Notes under the pieces: generated by a model
What the model saw: the letters and a program-made list of their open reading frames with translations, nothing else
Databases searched by the model: none
What the model was told of the DNA's origin: nothing
Shown here: one piece after another, positions 51,786 to 59,980 of the stretch
How the letters are laid out: every line of letters starts with the position of its first letter
How positions within the stretch are numbered: the first letter of the stretch is position 1
Assembly: GCA_013698305.1 (NCBI GenBank)
Contig: JACCVC010000168.1
Location: forward strand, 8,855-72,854
Direction: 5' to 3'
Source: Chloroflexia bacterium
GTDB taxonomy: Bacteria > Chloroflexota > Chloroflexia > Thermomicrobiales > UBA6265
DNA length: 64,000 nt
Position numbers and translations under genes: made by a program

Positions 51786-53729
51786 CTACACGTCGAGGTT
51801 CTGGACGTCTTGCGCATGGGCCTGGATGTACTTGCGCCGTGGTGGAACAGCCGCGCCCATCAACATGTCGAACGTCTCGTCGGCTGCCTGAGCATCCTCG
51901 GCGGTGACCTGAACCAGCGTGCGACGGCTTGGGTCCATGGTGGTTTCCCACAACTGGATAGGGTTCATTTCACCGAGACCTTTGTAGCGTTGCAGTTCGA
52001 CATTGTCGCCACGTTCCTTGAGGGCATTCGCCAGCTCGCGATCGTTGTAGACCCATTCCTCGCTCTTACCTCGTCCTACACGAAAGAGTGGCGGTTGCGC
52101 GATGTAGATGAAGCCGTGACGAATCAGCGGCTCGAGATGTCGATAGAAGAAGGTGAGCAAGAGCGTGCGGATGTGCGCGCCGTCGACATCGGCGTCCGTC
52201 ATGATGATGATGCGGTGGTACCGAAGCTTGGAGATGTCGAATTGCTCGCCGACGGAGGTGCCGAGCGCCGTGATAATCGTGCGAATTTCGTTGTTCTGGA
52301 GCATCTTGTCGAGCCGGGCTTTCTCCACATTCAGGATCTTGCCACGTAGCGGAAGAATGGCCTGGAACCGTCGCTCTCGGCCCTGCTTGGCCGAGCCACC
52401 GGCCGAGTCGCCCTCGACGATGTAGATCTCCGACTTGGCGGGATCGCGCTCGCTGCAGTCCGCCAGCTTGCCGGGAAGGCTGAAGTTGTCGAGCCCCCCC
52501 TTGCGCTGTACGAGCTCTCGCGCCTTGCGGGCGGCCTCCCGGGCGCGAGCGGCGTTGAGGCACTTCTCGATCACTCGCCGCGATACCTGCGGATTCTCTT
52601 CGAGGAACGCGCCGAACGCTTCGTTCACGACACTCTGGACGGCGCCGGACACCTCGTTGTTGCCCAGCTTGCCCTTGGTCTGCCCCTCGAATTGCGGGTC
52701 CTCGATCTTGATGGACACGATTGCGGTGAGACCTTCGCGGACATCGTCCCCCGACAGGGCCTCATCGTTCTTGAGAAACCCATTCTTTCTTGCATAGTCG
52801 TTGATGGTACGTGTCAATGAGGTCTTGAAGCCGGTGTAGTGCGTTCCACCTTCCGCGGTATGGATGTTGTTGGCGTACGTAAACGTTGTGTCGCCGAAAC
52901 TGTTGTTGTACTGCAACGCAACCTCGACATCGACCGCCCCCTGCGGCGTGGCCACTTCTCGATGCACGTAGAAGGGACGTTCGTGAATTGGCCCCTTGGT
53001 GCGGTTCAGGTGCCTGACGAACGAGACGATCCCACCTTCGAAGTAGAAAGACATCTCTTGGTCTGTGCGCTCGTCAATCAAGGTGAGCTTGAGGCCCTTG
53101 GTGAGATATGCCGTTTCACGGAACCAGTGAGCGATCGCCTCGAACTGATAATCATGTCCATTCTTGAAGATCTCGGGATCAGCAAGAAAACGCGTCGTCG
53201 TTCCGTGCGTGCCCTTCAGCGTCTTTCCGACCACGTCGACTGGCGTGGTCGGAAATCCGCGACTGTATTCCTGGCGATAGACGCCGGTGTCGCCCTTCTT
53301 GACGACTTCTACCGATGTCCACTCCGAAAGCGCGTTGACAACGGAAGCGCCTACGCCGTGCAGCCCGCCAGACACCTTGTACCCTCCGCCACCGAACTTC
53401 CCGCCGGCGTGGAGCGTCGTCATGATCACTTCGAGCGCGGATTTATTGGACTTCTTGTGGGTGTCAACCGGGATGCCACGGCCATTGTCGACAACGGTCA
53501 CGATGTTGTCGGCACCGATAGTGCAAACGATATGATCGCAGTGGCCGGCCAGGGCTTCATCGACGGAGTTGTCGACGATCTCGCGAACGAGATGATGGAG
53601 CCCTCGCTGATCGGTGTTGCCGATGTACATGCCTGGTCGCCGACGAATACCCTCGAGTCCCTCAAGGACCTGAATCTGATCGGCGTCGTATCGTGGTTCC
53701 GAGAGGGTGTCTTTCAAAGCGGTTGCCAT
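51786..53729 (-). CDS. gyrB: DNA gyrase subunit B
   Basis: GyrB provides ATPase and strand-passage domains for negative supercoiling. The 647-residue protein starts at ATG 53729 with AAAGGAG upstream. GHKL-type motifs are EIVDNSVDEALAGHCD, VVDNGRGIPVD and SGGLHGVGASVVN; the TOPRIM part has IVEGDSAGGSAKQG, LPLRGKILNVEKA and MTDADVDGAHIRTLLL; the end has QRYKGLGEMNPIQLWETTMD. gyrA is not in the window. Topo IV ParE is less likely on the C-terminal features. Confidence 0.95.
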   Translation of the reverse strand: MATALKDTLSEPRYDADQIQVLEGLEGIRRRPGMYIGNTDQRGLHHLVREIVDNSVDEALAGHCDHIVCTIGADNIVTVVDNGRGIPVDTHKKSNKSALEVIMTTLHAGGKFGGGGYKVSGGLHGVGASVVNALSEWTSVEVVKKGDTGVYRQEYSRGFPTTPVDVVGKTLKGTHGTTTRFLADPEIFKNGHDYQFEAIAHWFRETAYLTKGLKLTLIDERTDQEMSFYFEGGIVSFVRHLNRTKGPIHERPFYVHREVATPQGAVDVEVALQYNNSFGDTTFTYANNIHTAEGGTHYTGFKTSLTRTINDYARKNGFLKNDEALSGDDVREGLTAIVSIKIEDPQFEGQTKGKLGNNEVSGAVQSVVNEAFGAFLEENPQVSRRVIEKCLNAARAREAARKARELVQRKGGLDNFSLPGKLADCSERDPAKSEIYIVEGDSAGGSAKQGRERRFQAILPLRGKILNVEKARLDKMLQNNEIRTIITALGTSVGEQFDISKLRYHRIIIMTDADVDGAHIRTLLLTFFYRHLEPLIRHGFIYIAQPPLFRVGRGKSEEWVYNDRELANALKERGDNVELQRYKGLGEMNPIQLWETTMDPSRRTLVQVTAEDAQAADETFDMLMGAAVPPRRKYIQAHAQDVQNLDV

Positions 53730-53774
53730 GTAATGTTCTCCTTTCGTAGCAAGGACTGGAACAGCCATTGATCC

Positions 53775-54854
53775 CTAGAGCAGGGTTTCCGGCGCGCCTG
53801 CGCTGCCCGTAGCGGGTGCAAATTTGTGAAGTAGTCGATTGCGGTCGTAGTAGAACATCATGCTGGCAATGGCAAGGCCGGTGCCAAGAAAGCTGTTTGC
53901 CAGGATCGCGACGGGGAGGCCGGGAGGTGACGAGATCATCAGATCCCAAAGCCTCAACGCTCCGGTCGCCAGCAGAACGCTCGCAACAGAGAACCTGACC
54001 ATCGGACCGAAGAACGCCTGTGTCACCAGGGCCGACCGTTTAAGCGCCCGGATCGGGCCGATATCGTCGATAATGATTGACTCCAGAACGAAGCGTGCGT
54101 AGATCGCAACCAGGCTGGCTGCCATCACCAGGAACAGGGTCACCAGCGCGGCGAGGTTGAGCCCGAGCACCAGCAGGACCCCGGCGAACAGGACCAGCGG
54201 TACGACCAGCACGCCCGCGGCCGCCACGACCAGGGCGATGAACCCGATGAATCGGACCCAGGACCGGACCGTGTAGGTTAGAAGCGCGCCGGCCGACATC
54301 GGTCGGCGGGTGATCGCCATGGCAAGTGGCACTCGCCAACTCACGGCGACGAGTGAGGCAATCACCAGGAACACCACACCGAGGCCGAGTATGCCGACGA
54401 TGCTTCCCGGATCGGTGAGATTCCGGCCAATGTCGGCCCAGATCGTCGGTAGGTCCCGACGATCGACACCGTCCGTCAATCCAGGCGCGAAGACGTTGGC
54501 GACGACGTTGAACAGGTTGTCCTGGGACAACCCTGAGAAGACGGAAGGGATCATGGCCGCCAGCAGATCGTTGAGTCGAGATGTCTCGCCCAATAGTGTC
54601 AACTGGTCGGCGGCAAGCTCACCATTTTCGCCGCCCTGATCGATCATCAGGTCCACGAGGGGCGAGGTGATACGCGTGATCGGAATCTGGATACCGAGCC
54701 AGAGCAGAAGGTCGAGCATGATTGGGATGACGAGCAGCCACGGACGGCCGAGGGGAAGCGACAGACCAGAGGCCATGGTTTCGTTAACTCCGGAGATATC
54801 GCGAGATGCCTCACGGAGTTTTTCGTTTGCCGCTGGTGACAGTCGTCGATTCAC
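53775..54854 (-). CDS. Multi-pass membrane protein, function unknown
   Basis: A 359-residue protein with about six or seven hydrophobic segments (first at about 38-57, a cluster from 150 to 260, then near 290 and 320). It resembles generic DUF membrane proteins with an internal FVRFIG and glycerophosphodiester-type membrane domain feel, but I claim no function. The GTG start overlaps the metallopeptidase stop as GTGA, and gyrB follows by 45 bases. Confidence 0.8.
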   Translation of the reverse strand: MNRRLSPAANEKLREASRDISGVNETMASGLSLPLGRPWLLVIPIMLDLLLWLGIQIPITRITSPLVDLMIDQGGENGELAADQLTLLGETSRLNDLLAAMIPSVFSGLSQDNLFNVVANVFAPGLTDGVDRRDLPTIWADIGRNLTDPGSIVGILGLGVVFLVIASLVAVSWRVPLAMAITRRPMSAGALLTYTVRSWVRFIGFIALVVAAAGVLVVPLVLFAGVLLVLGLNLAALVTLFLVMAASLVAIYARFVLESIIIDDIGPIRALKRSALVTQAFFGPMVRFSVASVLLATGALRLWDLMISSPPGLPVAILANSFLGTGLAIASMMFYYDRNRLLHKFAPATGSAGAPETLL

Positions 54855-55270
54855 GCCAATCCCATTTCGTCGAGTTGAAGCTCGTCAAATCCCAGGTGAT
54901 GCCCGAGTTCATGCAGGACGGTGACCCTGATCTGGTGATCCAGCTCGGGACCTGAACCGAAGGCACGCAAGAGTGGTCCCCAGAAGAGCGTGATCTGGTC
55001 CGGGACCACCATCGAATAGCCACCGTCACGCGCGTTGCGGGGAATCCCGTGATACAGGCCAAACAACTCGTCGCTGTCGTCCTGCGCGGACTCGCGATGG
55101 ACGGCTCGCGGTTCTGATTCAACGACCACCGCGACGTTGTCGAGGTAGCCTTGGACACCTGAAGGCAACTCTTGCAACGCGAGTTCAACACGGCGCGAGA
55201 ATCGCTGCCGCAGCGCCTTTGCGCGAAGGCCATTTGCCCGGCGCTGTATGTCTATTTTATCAGTATTCAT
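54851..55270 (-). CDS. Small metallopeptidase-like protein (MMP/DUF1025 type)
   Basis: A 139-residue zincin-like protein of the minimal metallopeptidase type. The helix RVTVLHELGHHLGFDE gives HExxH with His120, Glu121 and His124 and a following acidic residue; ITLFWGPLLRAFG precedes it. Such proteins have the zinc site but their substrates are not established. It is coupled by GTGA to the membrane protein and follows the penicillin-binding protein by 28 bases. Confidence 0.88.
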   Translation of the reverse strand: MNTDKIDIQRRANGLRAKALRQRFSRRVELALQELPSGVQGYLDNVAVVVESEPRAVHRESAQDDSDELFGLYHGIPRNARDGGYSMVVPDQITLFWGPLLRAFGSGPELDHQIRVTVLHELGHHLGFDELQLDEMGLA

Positions 55271-55298
55271 GGGCTTTTTCCATGTTCGTACACGTCAG

Positions 55299-56954
55299 CT
55301 AATCCGATGGTGGGGGCGATTCCATGGTCTGCGCGAGCATGTCGCGACCGATGGAAACAGGGCCAGTGAGTCCACTGCCGCCGAACTCCAGCACGGCAGC
55401 CACAGCGTACCGCGGCTCACCTTCTTGAGGGCCGATGAAGCCGATGAACCAGGAGTGCGGCGTCTCGACACCAGTCTCCGCGGTGCCGGTCTTTCCGCCG
55501 ACGAGGTACCCCGGCACCTGTGCCGCCTGGACCGATCCAGCATTCACCGTGTCGATCATCATCGCTTCGACCTGAGTGGCTGTCTCGGGCGAGATCGGCG
55601 TGAGCCACGTCTCGACAGGGGGCGAGCCGGTCACCGAACCGTCGGGAGAGACGATTTGGTCCACCAGCCGTGGTTCCATCATGGCGCCGTCATTAGCGAA
55701 ACCGGCAGTGATCACGGCCATGTGGAGCGGTGACACCTGGATCTCTCCCTGTCCGAATCCCGTGTCCGCGACGGCGTTGCTCGAGTCGAGGAACGATCTG
55801 TCGGACGCGAGCTGACTCTGAGACACGGGCAGGTCAAAGGGGACATCCTGCCCAAAGCCGAAGCGCTGCGCCATAAGCCAGAACTCATCGCCTCCTATCT
55901 GCAGCCCGACCTGGGCGAGCACGATATTGAGCGACCACATGATGCCCTCTCGCAAGGTCCATTGGGTCTGCGACACATCAGGCCGATTTTGTCCCTCCAG
56001 CACGCGTCCATCGATCACGAGCTCGCCATCATCCGTGTAGACCGAGTCCGGATCGGCGTACCCCAACTCGATCGCGATGGCCGCGGTGATCGTCTTGAAG
56101 GTCGAACCGGGGGTGTAGAGACCCAGGTTGGCACGGGTCACCAACGGCGCGTCAGTATCTTCGATGAGCGTGTCCCAGTACGCCTGCGCATCGGCGTTTG
56201 CGGTTGGCGAGGTCGTGAACAGCTGATTGGGGTCGTATGCTGGGCTGCTCGCCATTACGACGATGTCGCCGGTGTCGACATCGACGACGACGACCGCGCC
56301 GTTCTGGTCGCCGAGCATGGCCTGGGCTGATTCCTGAAGATCGGTATCCAGCGTCAGGGTGATGTCAGAACCCTGTTGGGGTTGATGCAACAGGTTATTG
56401 AACAGCCGCGATATCGGATTGTTGCCGGCCTGGCCCGTGAGCACGTCGGCGTAAGTCAGCTCGAGTCCGGACGAGCCGAACAGGAACGGTGAGTGATAGC
56501 CCGCGACATAGGAGGTGGCGTCATTCGGCCAGGATCGGTAGTAGTTGCCGTCCTGCTCCATGGTAGCGGCTATTGCCACGCCGTCGCGGTCCATGATCTC
56601 GCCCCGCTGGTTCTCGAGTGGCGTCAGAACGACGCGGGGGTTGGCGATGGCGTCACCGTCGTCGGTTTGGGCAGAACGGTAAGCAATAGCGTCCTGCTGC
56701 ACGACCTGGATGCGGATGAGCTGGACCGACACGATCGCGAGGACCGTGGCAAATACTATGGCAATTCGTATCAGGGACCGCGAAAATTGGGGCATGTTTG
56801 GCAGGGGAAGGTACGTCGCGAGGAGCAATAAGAGCCACGCCATGCCCAGGATCGTGAGCCAGCGCGCATCGGAGACATCGTCAATGGTTGCAAGTCCCCA
56901 TCCGAGCAGCGCCGCGCTGGCGATTCCACAGAGAATGCGAATTATCGACGGCAT
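55299..56954 (-). CDS. Class B penicillin-binding protein (transpeptidase, PbpA/FtsI-like)
   Basis: A 551-residue peptidoglycan transpeptidase. The active-site motifs are intact: STFK at 284-287 (Ser acyl-enzyme), SLN at 341-343 and KTG at 488-490. The dimerisation domain starts at about 105 with NQRGEIMDRDGVAIA. Unlike typical class B enzymes with one N-terminal helix, three hydrophobic segments (about 5-22, 32-50, 62-83) are seen. It follows the RodA/FtsW gene by 27 bases, the pairing expected for an elongasome or divisome synthase. Confidence 0.92.
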   Translation of the reverse strand: MPSIIRILCGIASAALLGWGLATIDDVSDARWLTILGMAWLLLLLATYLPLPNMPQFSRSLIRIAIVFATVLAIVSVQLIRIQVVQQDAIAYRSAQTDDGDAIANPRVVLTPLENQRGEIMDRDGVAIAATMEQDGNYYRSWPNDATSYVAGYHSPFLFGSSGLELTYADVLTGQAGNNPISRLFNNLLHQPQQGSDITLTLDTDLQESAQAMLGDQNGAVVVVDVDTGDIVVMASSPAYDPNQLFTTSPTANADAQAYWDTLIEDTDAPLVTRANLGLYTPGSTFKTITAAIAIELGYADPDSVYTDDGELVIDGRVLEGQNRPDVSQTQWTLREGIMWSLNIVLAQVGLQIGGDEFWLMAQRFGFGQDVPFDLPVSQSQLASDRSFLDSSNAVADTGFGQGEIQVSPLHMAVITAGFANDGAMMEPRLVDQIVSPDGSVTGSPPVETWLTPISPETATQVEAMMIDTVNAGSVQAAQVPGYLVGGKTGTAETGVETPHSWFIGFIGPQEGEPRYAVAAVLEFGGSGLTGPVSIGRDMLAQTMESPPPSD

Positions 56955-56981
56955 GTGCGAATGCCCTTTGCATGAATGAGG

Positions 56982-58301
56982 TCAGGCACGTTTGGGGAGT
57001 CCTGACACGTAGAGCAGCATCCCCGCCAATGCGAAGTTGGTTATCAACGCGCTACCTCCATAGGAGATCAACGGCAACGTGATCCCCGTCAGCGGGATCA
57101 CCCGTGTTACCCCGCCCAATATAATGATGGCTTGAATGCCGATGATCGAGCTGAGCCCGGCCGCGACGAGCTGGATGTATCCGTCACGAGCGCGAATTGC
57201 AATCGTGAACCCCCTGAGGACAAAGAACAGGTAGAGGGCGATGACGGCGAGGGCGCCGAGGAGGCCCAGCTCCTCACCGATGGCGGAGAAGATGTAGTCG
57301 GTCTCGACCGCCGGGATGTACGCGGGGGAGCCATAACCCAGACCCACGCCGAAGACGCCGCCGCTGGCGAGCGCATAGTCGGAATGCACTGGCTGGAAAC
57401 CGGTGACAAGTGGATCTTGCCAGGGGTTCAGCCAGTTCTGCACCCGGATTCCGACCCGATCAAAGGCGAACCAGGCGCCATAGCAGGCGGCGGCGAAGCT
57501 ACCGAGACCGACCACGACGTAGACGAGTCCTCCCGTGGCAACGTACAGCATGGATATGAAGATGCCGAAAAAGAGCAGGGCAGAGCCAAGGTCATTGAGC
57601 ACGACGAGGGTCAGCAGCGACATTGCCCACATCACGCCCATCGGGATCAGGTAGGGGATCGGCGGCAACTTCATCGGGCCGACGTTCCAGGAGGACTTGA
57701 GCATGTCGCGGTTCTCGTCGAGGTAACTCGCCAGGAAGGCGACCAGCGCTAGCTTGACGATCTCCGACGGCTGGATTTGGATAGGGCCGACGTCGATCCA
57801 GAGCTTCGCGCCGTACACCTCCGTGCCGAGAAAGAAGGTCGACATCTGCAGCGCCGTCGCGCCAAGAATGAGGAGGTATCGATAGCGCTGGAGCCACCGG
57901 ATCAGGCCGAGCGGGCCAAGCAGCATCACGGAGAGCCACATGACGGCGAGGCCAACGCCCAGGTACATCAAATGGCGCTGTGCGATCGTGGAAAATCCGG
58001 GGTCGCGGGCGGCGAGATCCGGGTGCAGGCGCTGAATCATCAGCATACCGATCAGCGCGATCATTGCCGTCAGTGGCAGGATGGTCTGGTCGCCGCGGAA
58101 CCCTCGCAAGCCGAGCGTCAGGCTCATCACAATCACCGCTCCGGCAAAGGCGAGGCTGGTCCAGAGTTCGGTCCATGACCAGTCGAGGGTGGCCCGAGGA
58201 ACGAGCAGGATGATCGCCAGACCGATAATCGCGGTCAGCGCCGGAAACAGCAGGAGGCCGAATTCGGTGGTTCGGAAGGTGGGCCGGTATCGAGAAGCCA
58301 T
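56982..58301 (-). CDS. RodA/FtsW/SpoVE family peptidoglycan glycosyltransferase
   Basis: A 439-residue SEDS polymerase with about ten transmembrane helices, which links lipid II into glycan strands. Diagnostic parts are WIDVGPIQIQPSEIVKLALV, VLNDLGSALLFFGIF, GGVFGVGLGYGSP and the final LPLISYGGSALITNFALAGM. RodA and FtsW cannot be told apart; linkage to a PbpA-like partner slightly favours RodA. It starts 7 bases after mtnP. Confidence 0.94.
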   Translation of the reverse strand: MASRYRPTFRTTEFGLLLFPALTAIIGLAIILLVPRATLDWSWTELWTSLAFAGAVIVMSLTLGLRGFRGDQTILPLTAMIALIGMLMIQRLHPDLAARDPGFSTIAQRHLMYLGVGLAVMWLSVMLLGPLGLIRWLQRYRYLLILGATALQMSTFFLGTEVYGAKLWIDVGPIQIQPSEIVKLALVAFLASYLDENRDMLKSSWNVGPMKLPPIPYLIPMGVMWAMSLLTLVVLNDLGSALLFFGIFISMLYVATGGLVYVVVGLGSFAAACYGAWFAFDRVGIRVQNWLNPWQDPLVTGFQPVHSDYALASGGVFGVGLGYGSPAYIPAVETDYIFSAIGEELGLLGALAVIALYLFFVLRGFTIAIRARDGYIQLVAAGLSSIIGIQAIIILGGVTRVIPLTGITLPLISYGGSALITNFALAGMLLYVSGLPKRA

Positions 58302-58308
58302 TGATCGG

Positions 58309-59178
58309 CTAGCTCTCGCTCTGGGCGTTGCGGGAGGTCAGAAAGGAGAGTAGGGCTGTATTCTCGTCAGAGCGTGAATCCTGGCTGGTGGAAACCGCGT
58401 GTGCCGCCGCCTGAGCACACCCTGACGTGCATGCAGGAAGCGGTGACGCGGCCAGACTGGCAATCAGGCTCTTGCTTCGGTCGACGTTAGCGGCCAGCAC
58501 GGCCAAGACCGATGCGACGCTTACATCTTCTTCCGACTCGTGCCAGACATCGTAGTCAGTAACGGTCGCGACGACGCAGTAGCATATCCCAGCCTCTCGC
58601 GCGAGCCGCGCCTCTGGCATCGCGGTCATGCCGATGATTTGAGCGGGCCAGCTTCGGTAGAGTTGAGACTCGGCGCGCGTCGAGAACTGGGGCCCTTCGA
58701 TGCAGACATAGGCGCCGCCATTGTGAACCTGCGCGTCGGCTTGATCGATTGAGGCCAGGACGTGTTGCTGGAAGTCGGGGCAGAACGGGTCGGCCAGGCT
58801 GACATGGGCGACGATGCCTCCTTCAAAAAACGTGCGGTCGCGCGCGACCGTGCGATCGACGATCTGGTCGGGCAACACCATCGTCCCGGGTGGCAGGTCC
58901 GCCTGCAAACTGCCGACGGCGCTGACGCTGAGGAGATGTGTGACGCCGATCTGCTTGAGGGCATGGATATTGGCCCGGTATGGCACGTCGCTTGGGTTGA
59001 GGCGATGTCCCTTGCCATGGCGAGGCAGGAACGCAATCGCGCAGTCGCCCATCTGTCCGGAGAGGATTGGCCCGCTGGCGCCGCCATACGGCGTTGTTAC
59101 CGTCAGCTCTTCGACATCGGTGATGCCTGGCAGATCGTAGAGCCCACTGCCGCCGATAATGCCTAGTGTTGCGGGCAT
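58309..59178 (-). CDS. mtnP: S-methyl-5'-thioadenosine phosphorylase
   Basis: A 289-residue purine phosphorylase-family enzyme that splits methylthioadenosine into adenine and methylthioribose phosphate for methionine salvage. LGIIGGSGLYDLPGI, PYGGASGPI, LPRHGKGHRLNPSDVPYRAN and GMTAMPEARLAREAG are family signatures. A hydrophilic tail of about 30 residues follows the usual end. It leads the minus-strand cell-wall/gyrB/plsX series. MTI-type variants cannot be excluded. Confidence 0.93.
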   Translation of the reverse strand: MPATLGIIGGSGLYDLPGITDVEELTVTTPYGGASGPILSGQMGDCAIAFLPRHGKGHRLNPSDVPYRANIHALKQIGVTHLLSVSAVGSLQADLPPGTMVLPDQIVDRTVARDRTFFEGGIVAHVSLADPFCPDFQQHVLASIDQADAQVHNGGAYVCIEGPQFSTRAESQLYRSWPAQIIGMTAMPEARLAREAGICYCVVATVTDYDVWHESEEDVSVASVLAVLAANVDRSKSLIASLAASPLPACTSGCAQAAAHAVSTSQDSRSDENTALLSFLTSRNAQSES

Positions 59179-59303
59179 GAAGCAATCCTCACGGGGAAGG
59201 AGTCAGCGGGTCGCGTGATGCGCGCCCGGAATGTCAGGTTCAAGTGTACCCGCATGACATGTCCGTGACTCGATTGCGCGTGGCTGCATCGTAGACGTCG
59301 TGC

Positions 59304-59309
59304 TATACT
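59304..59309 (+). promoter_or_regulatory. -10 box of the rpsO promoter
   Basis: TATACT, identical to the -10 boxes of SRP RNA and nusA. No convincing -35 lies 16-18 bases upstream (TGGCTG at 59281-59286 is the closest). Confidence 0.45.
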
Positions 59310-59319
59310 CTTTTGACGT

Positions 59320-59346
59320 AAACGCCGTCGCTACGGGCGTTTTTCT
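59320..59346 (+). promoter_or_regulatory. Terminator-like hairpin in the rpsO leader
   Basis: AAACGCC (59320-59326) pairs with GGCGTTT (59336-59342) and TT follows. It begins only a few bases after the predicted transcription start, about 70 bases before the rpsO ATG. Attenuation or 5'-end stabilisation are possible roles. Confidence 0.6.
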
Positions 59347-59413
59347 GCATGTTTACAGCAAGTCGCATACGCCCGATTGTTTGTCGGGAAACCCACGAGG
59401 AGGCGCCCAAGGC

Positions 59414-59683
59414 ATGGCGTTGCAAAAAGAGCAAAAGGATTCAATCATCGAGGCCGTTCGTACCCACGAGACGGACACGGGTTCGCCCGAGGTCCAGATT
59501 GCGATCATGACGGAGCGGATCACAGGGCTGACTGGTCATCTTCGGGAGCATCGACAGGATCATCATTCTCGCCGGGGCTTGCTGAAGCTGGTGGGCCGAC
59601 GGCGCCGGCTGCTCGCGTATCTCAGCAAGAACGATGTAGAACGGTATCGGGCTGTGATTGCCCGTCACGGACTTCGTCGCTAA
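59414..59683 (+). CDS. rpsO: 30S ribosomal protein S15
   Basis: An 89-residue 16S rRNA-binding protein. HETDTGSPEVQIAIMTERIT and HRQDHHSRRGLLKLVGRRRRL with YLSKNDVERYRAVI are the family pattern. GAGGAGG lies upstream of the ATG at 59414. pnp follows after a terminator, the conserved rpsO-pnp order. Confidence 0.97.
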   Translation: MALQKEQKDSIIEAVRTHETDTGSPEVQIAIMTERITGLTGHLREHRQDHHSRRGLLKLVGRRRRLLAYLSKNDVERYRAVIARHGLRR

Positions 59684-59741
59684 GTTCCCTATGGCGAAGC
59701 ATCAACGTACCACTTCAACATGCTTTTGACGACGATGATGG

Positions 59742-59774
59742 AATGCCCAGGGTCGACATGATCCTGGGCATTTT
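59742..59774 (+). terminator. Intrinsic terminator between rpsO and pnp
   Basis: AATGCCCAGG (59742-59751) pairs perfectly with CCTGGGCATT (59763-59772), followed by TT. The remaining 297-base gap to pnp shows no gene. Confidence 0.8.
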
Positions 59775-59980
59775 GCGCATTATGGGAAGGGAGTTAGTCG
59801 ACCATCGCTTGGCGCCGCGAGTGAGGCATTGGGGCAGCGTGAGGAAATGCCGTCACTCCGCCCCAGTTCCTCTTCCGGCACCCACATCGAACGCAACGGC
59901 CTCTTGCCTCCTGCACGCATGTGCTTGGCAGCGACAACAGAGGCTTTCGGCCAGCAAAGGCACAATCAGGAGCAACACAG

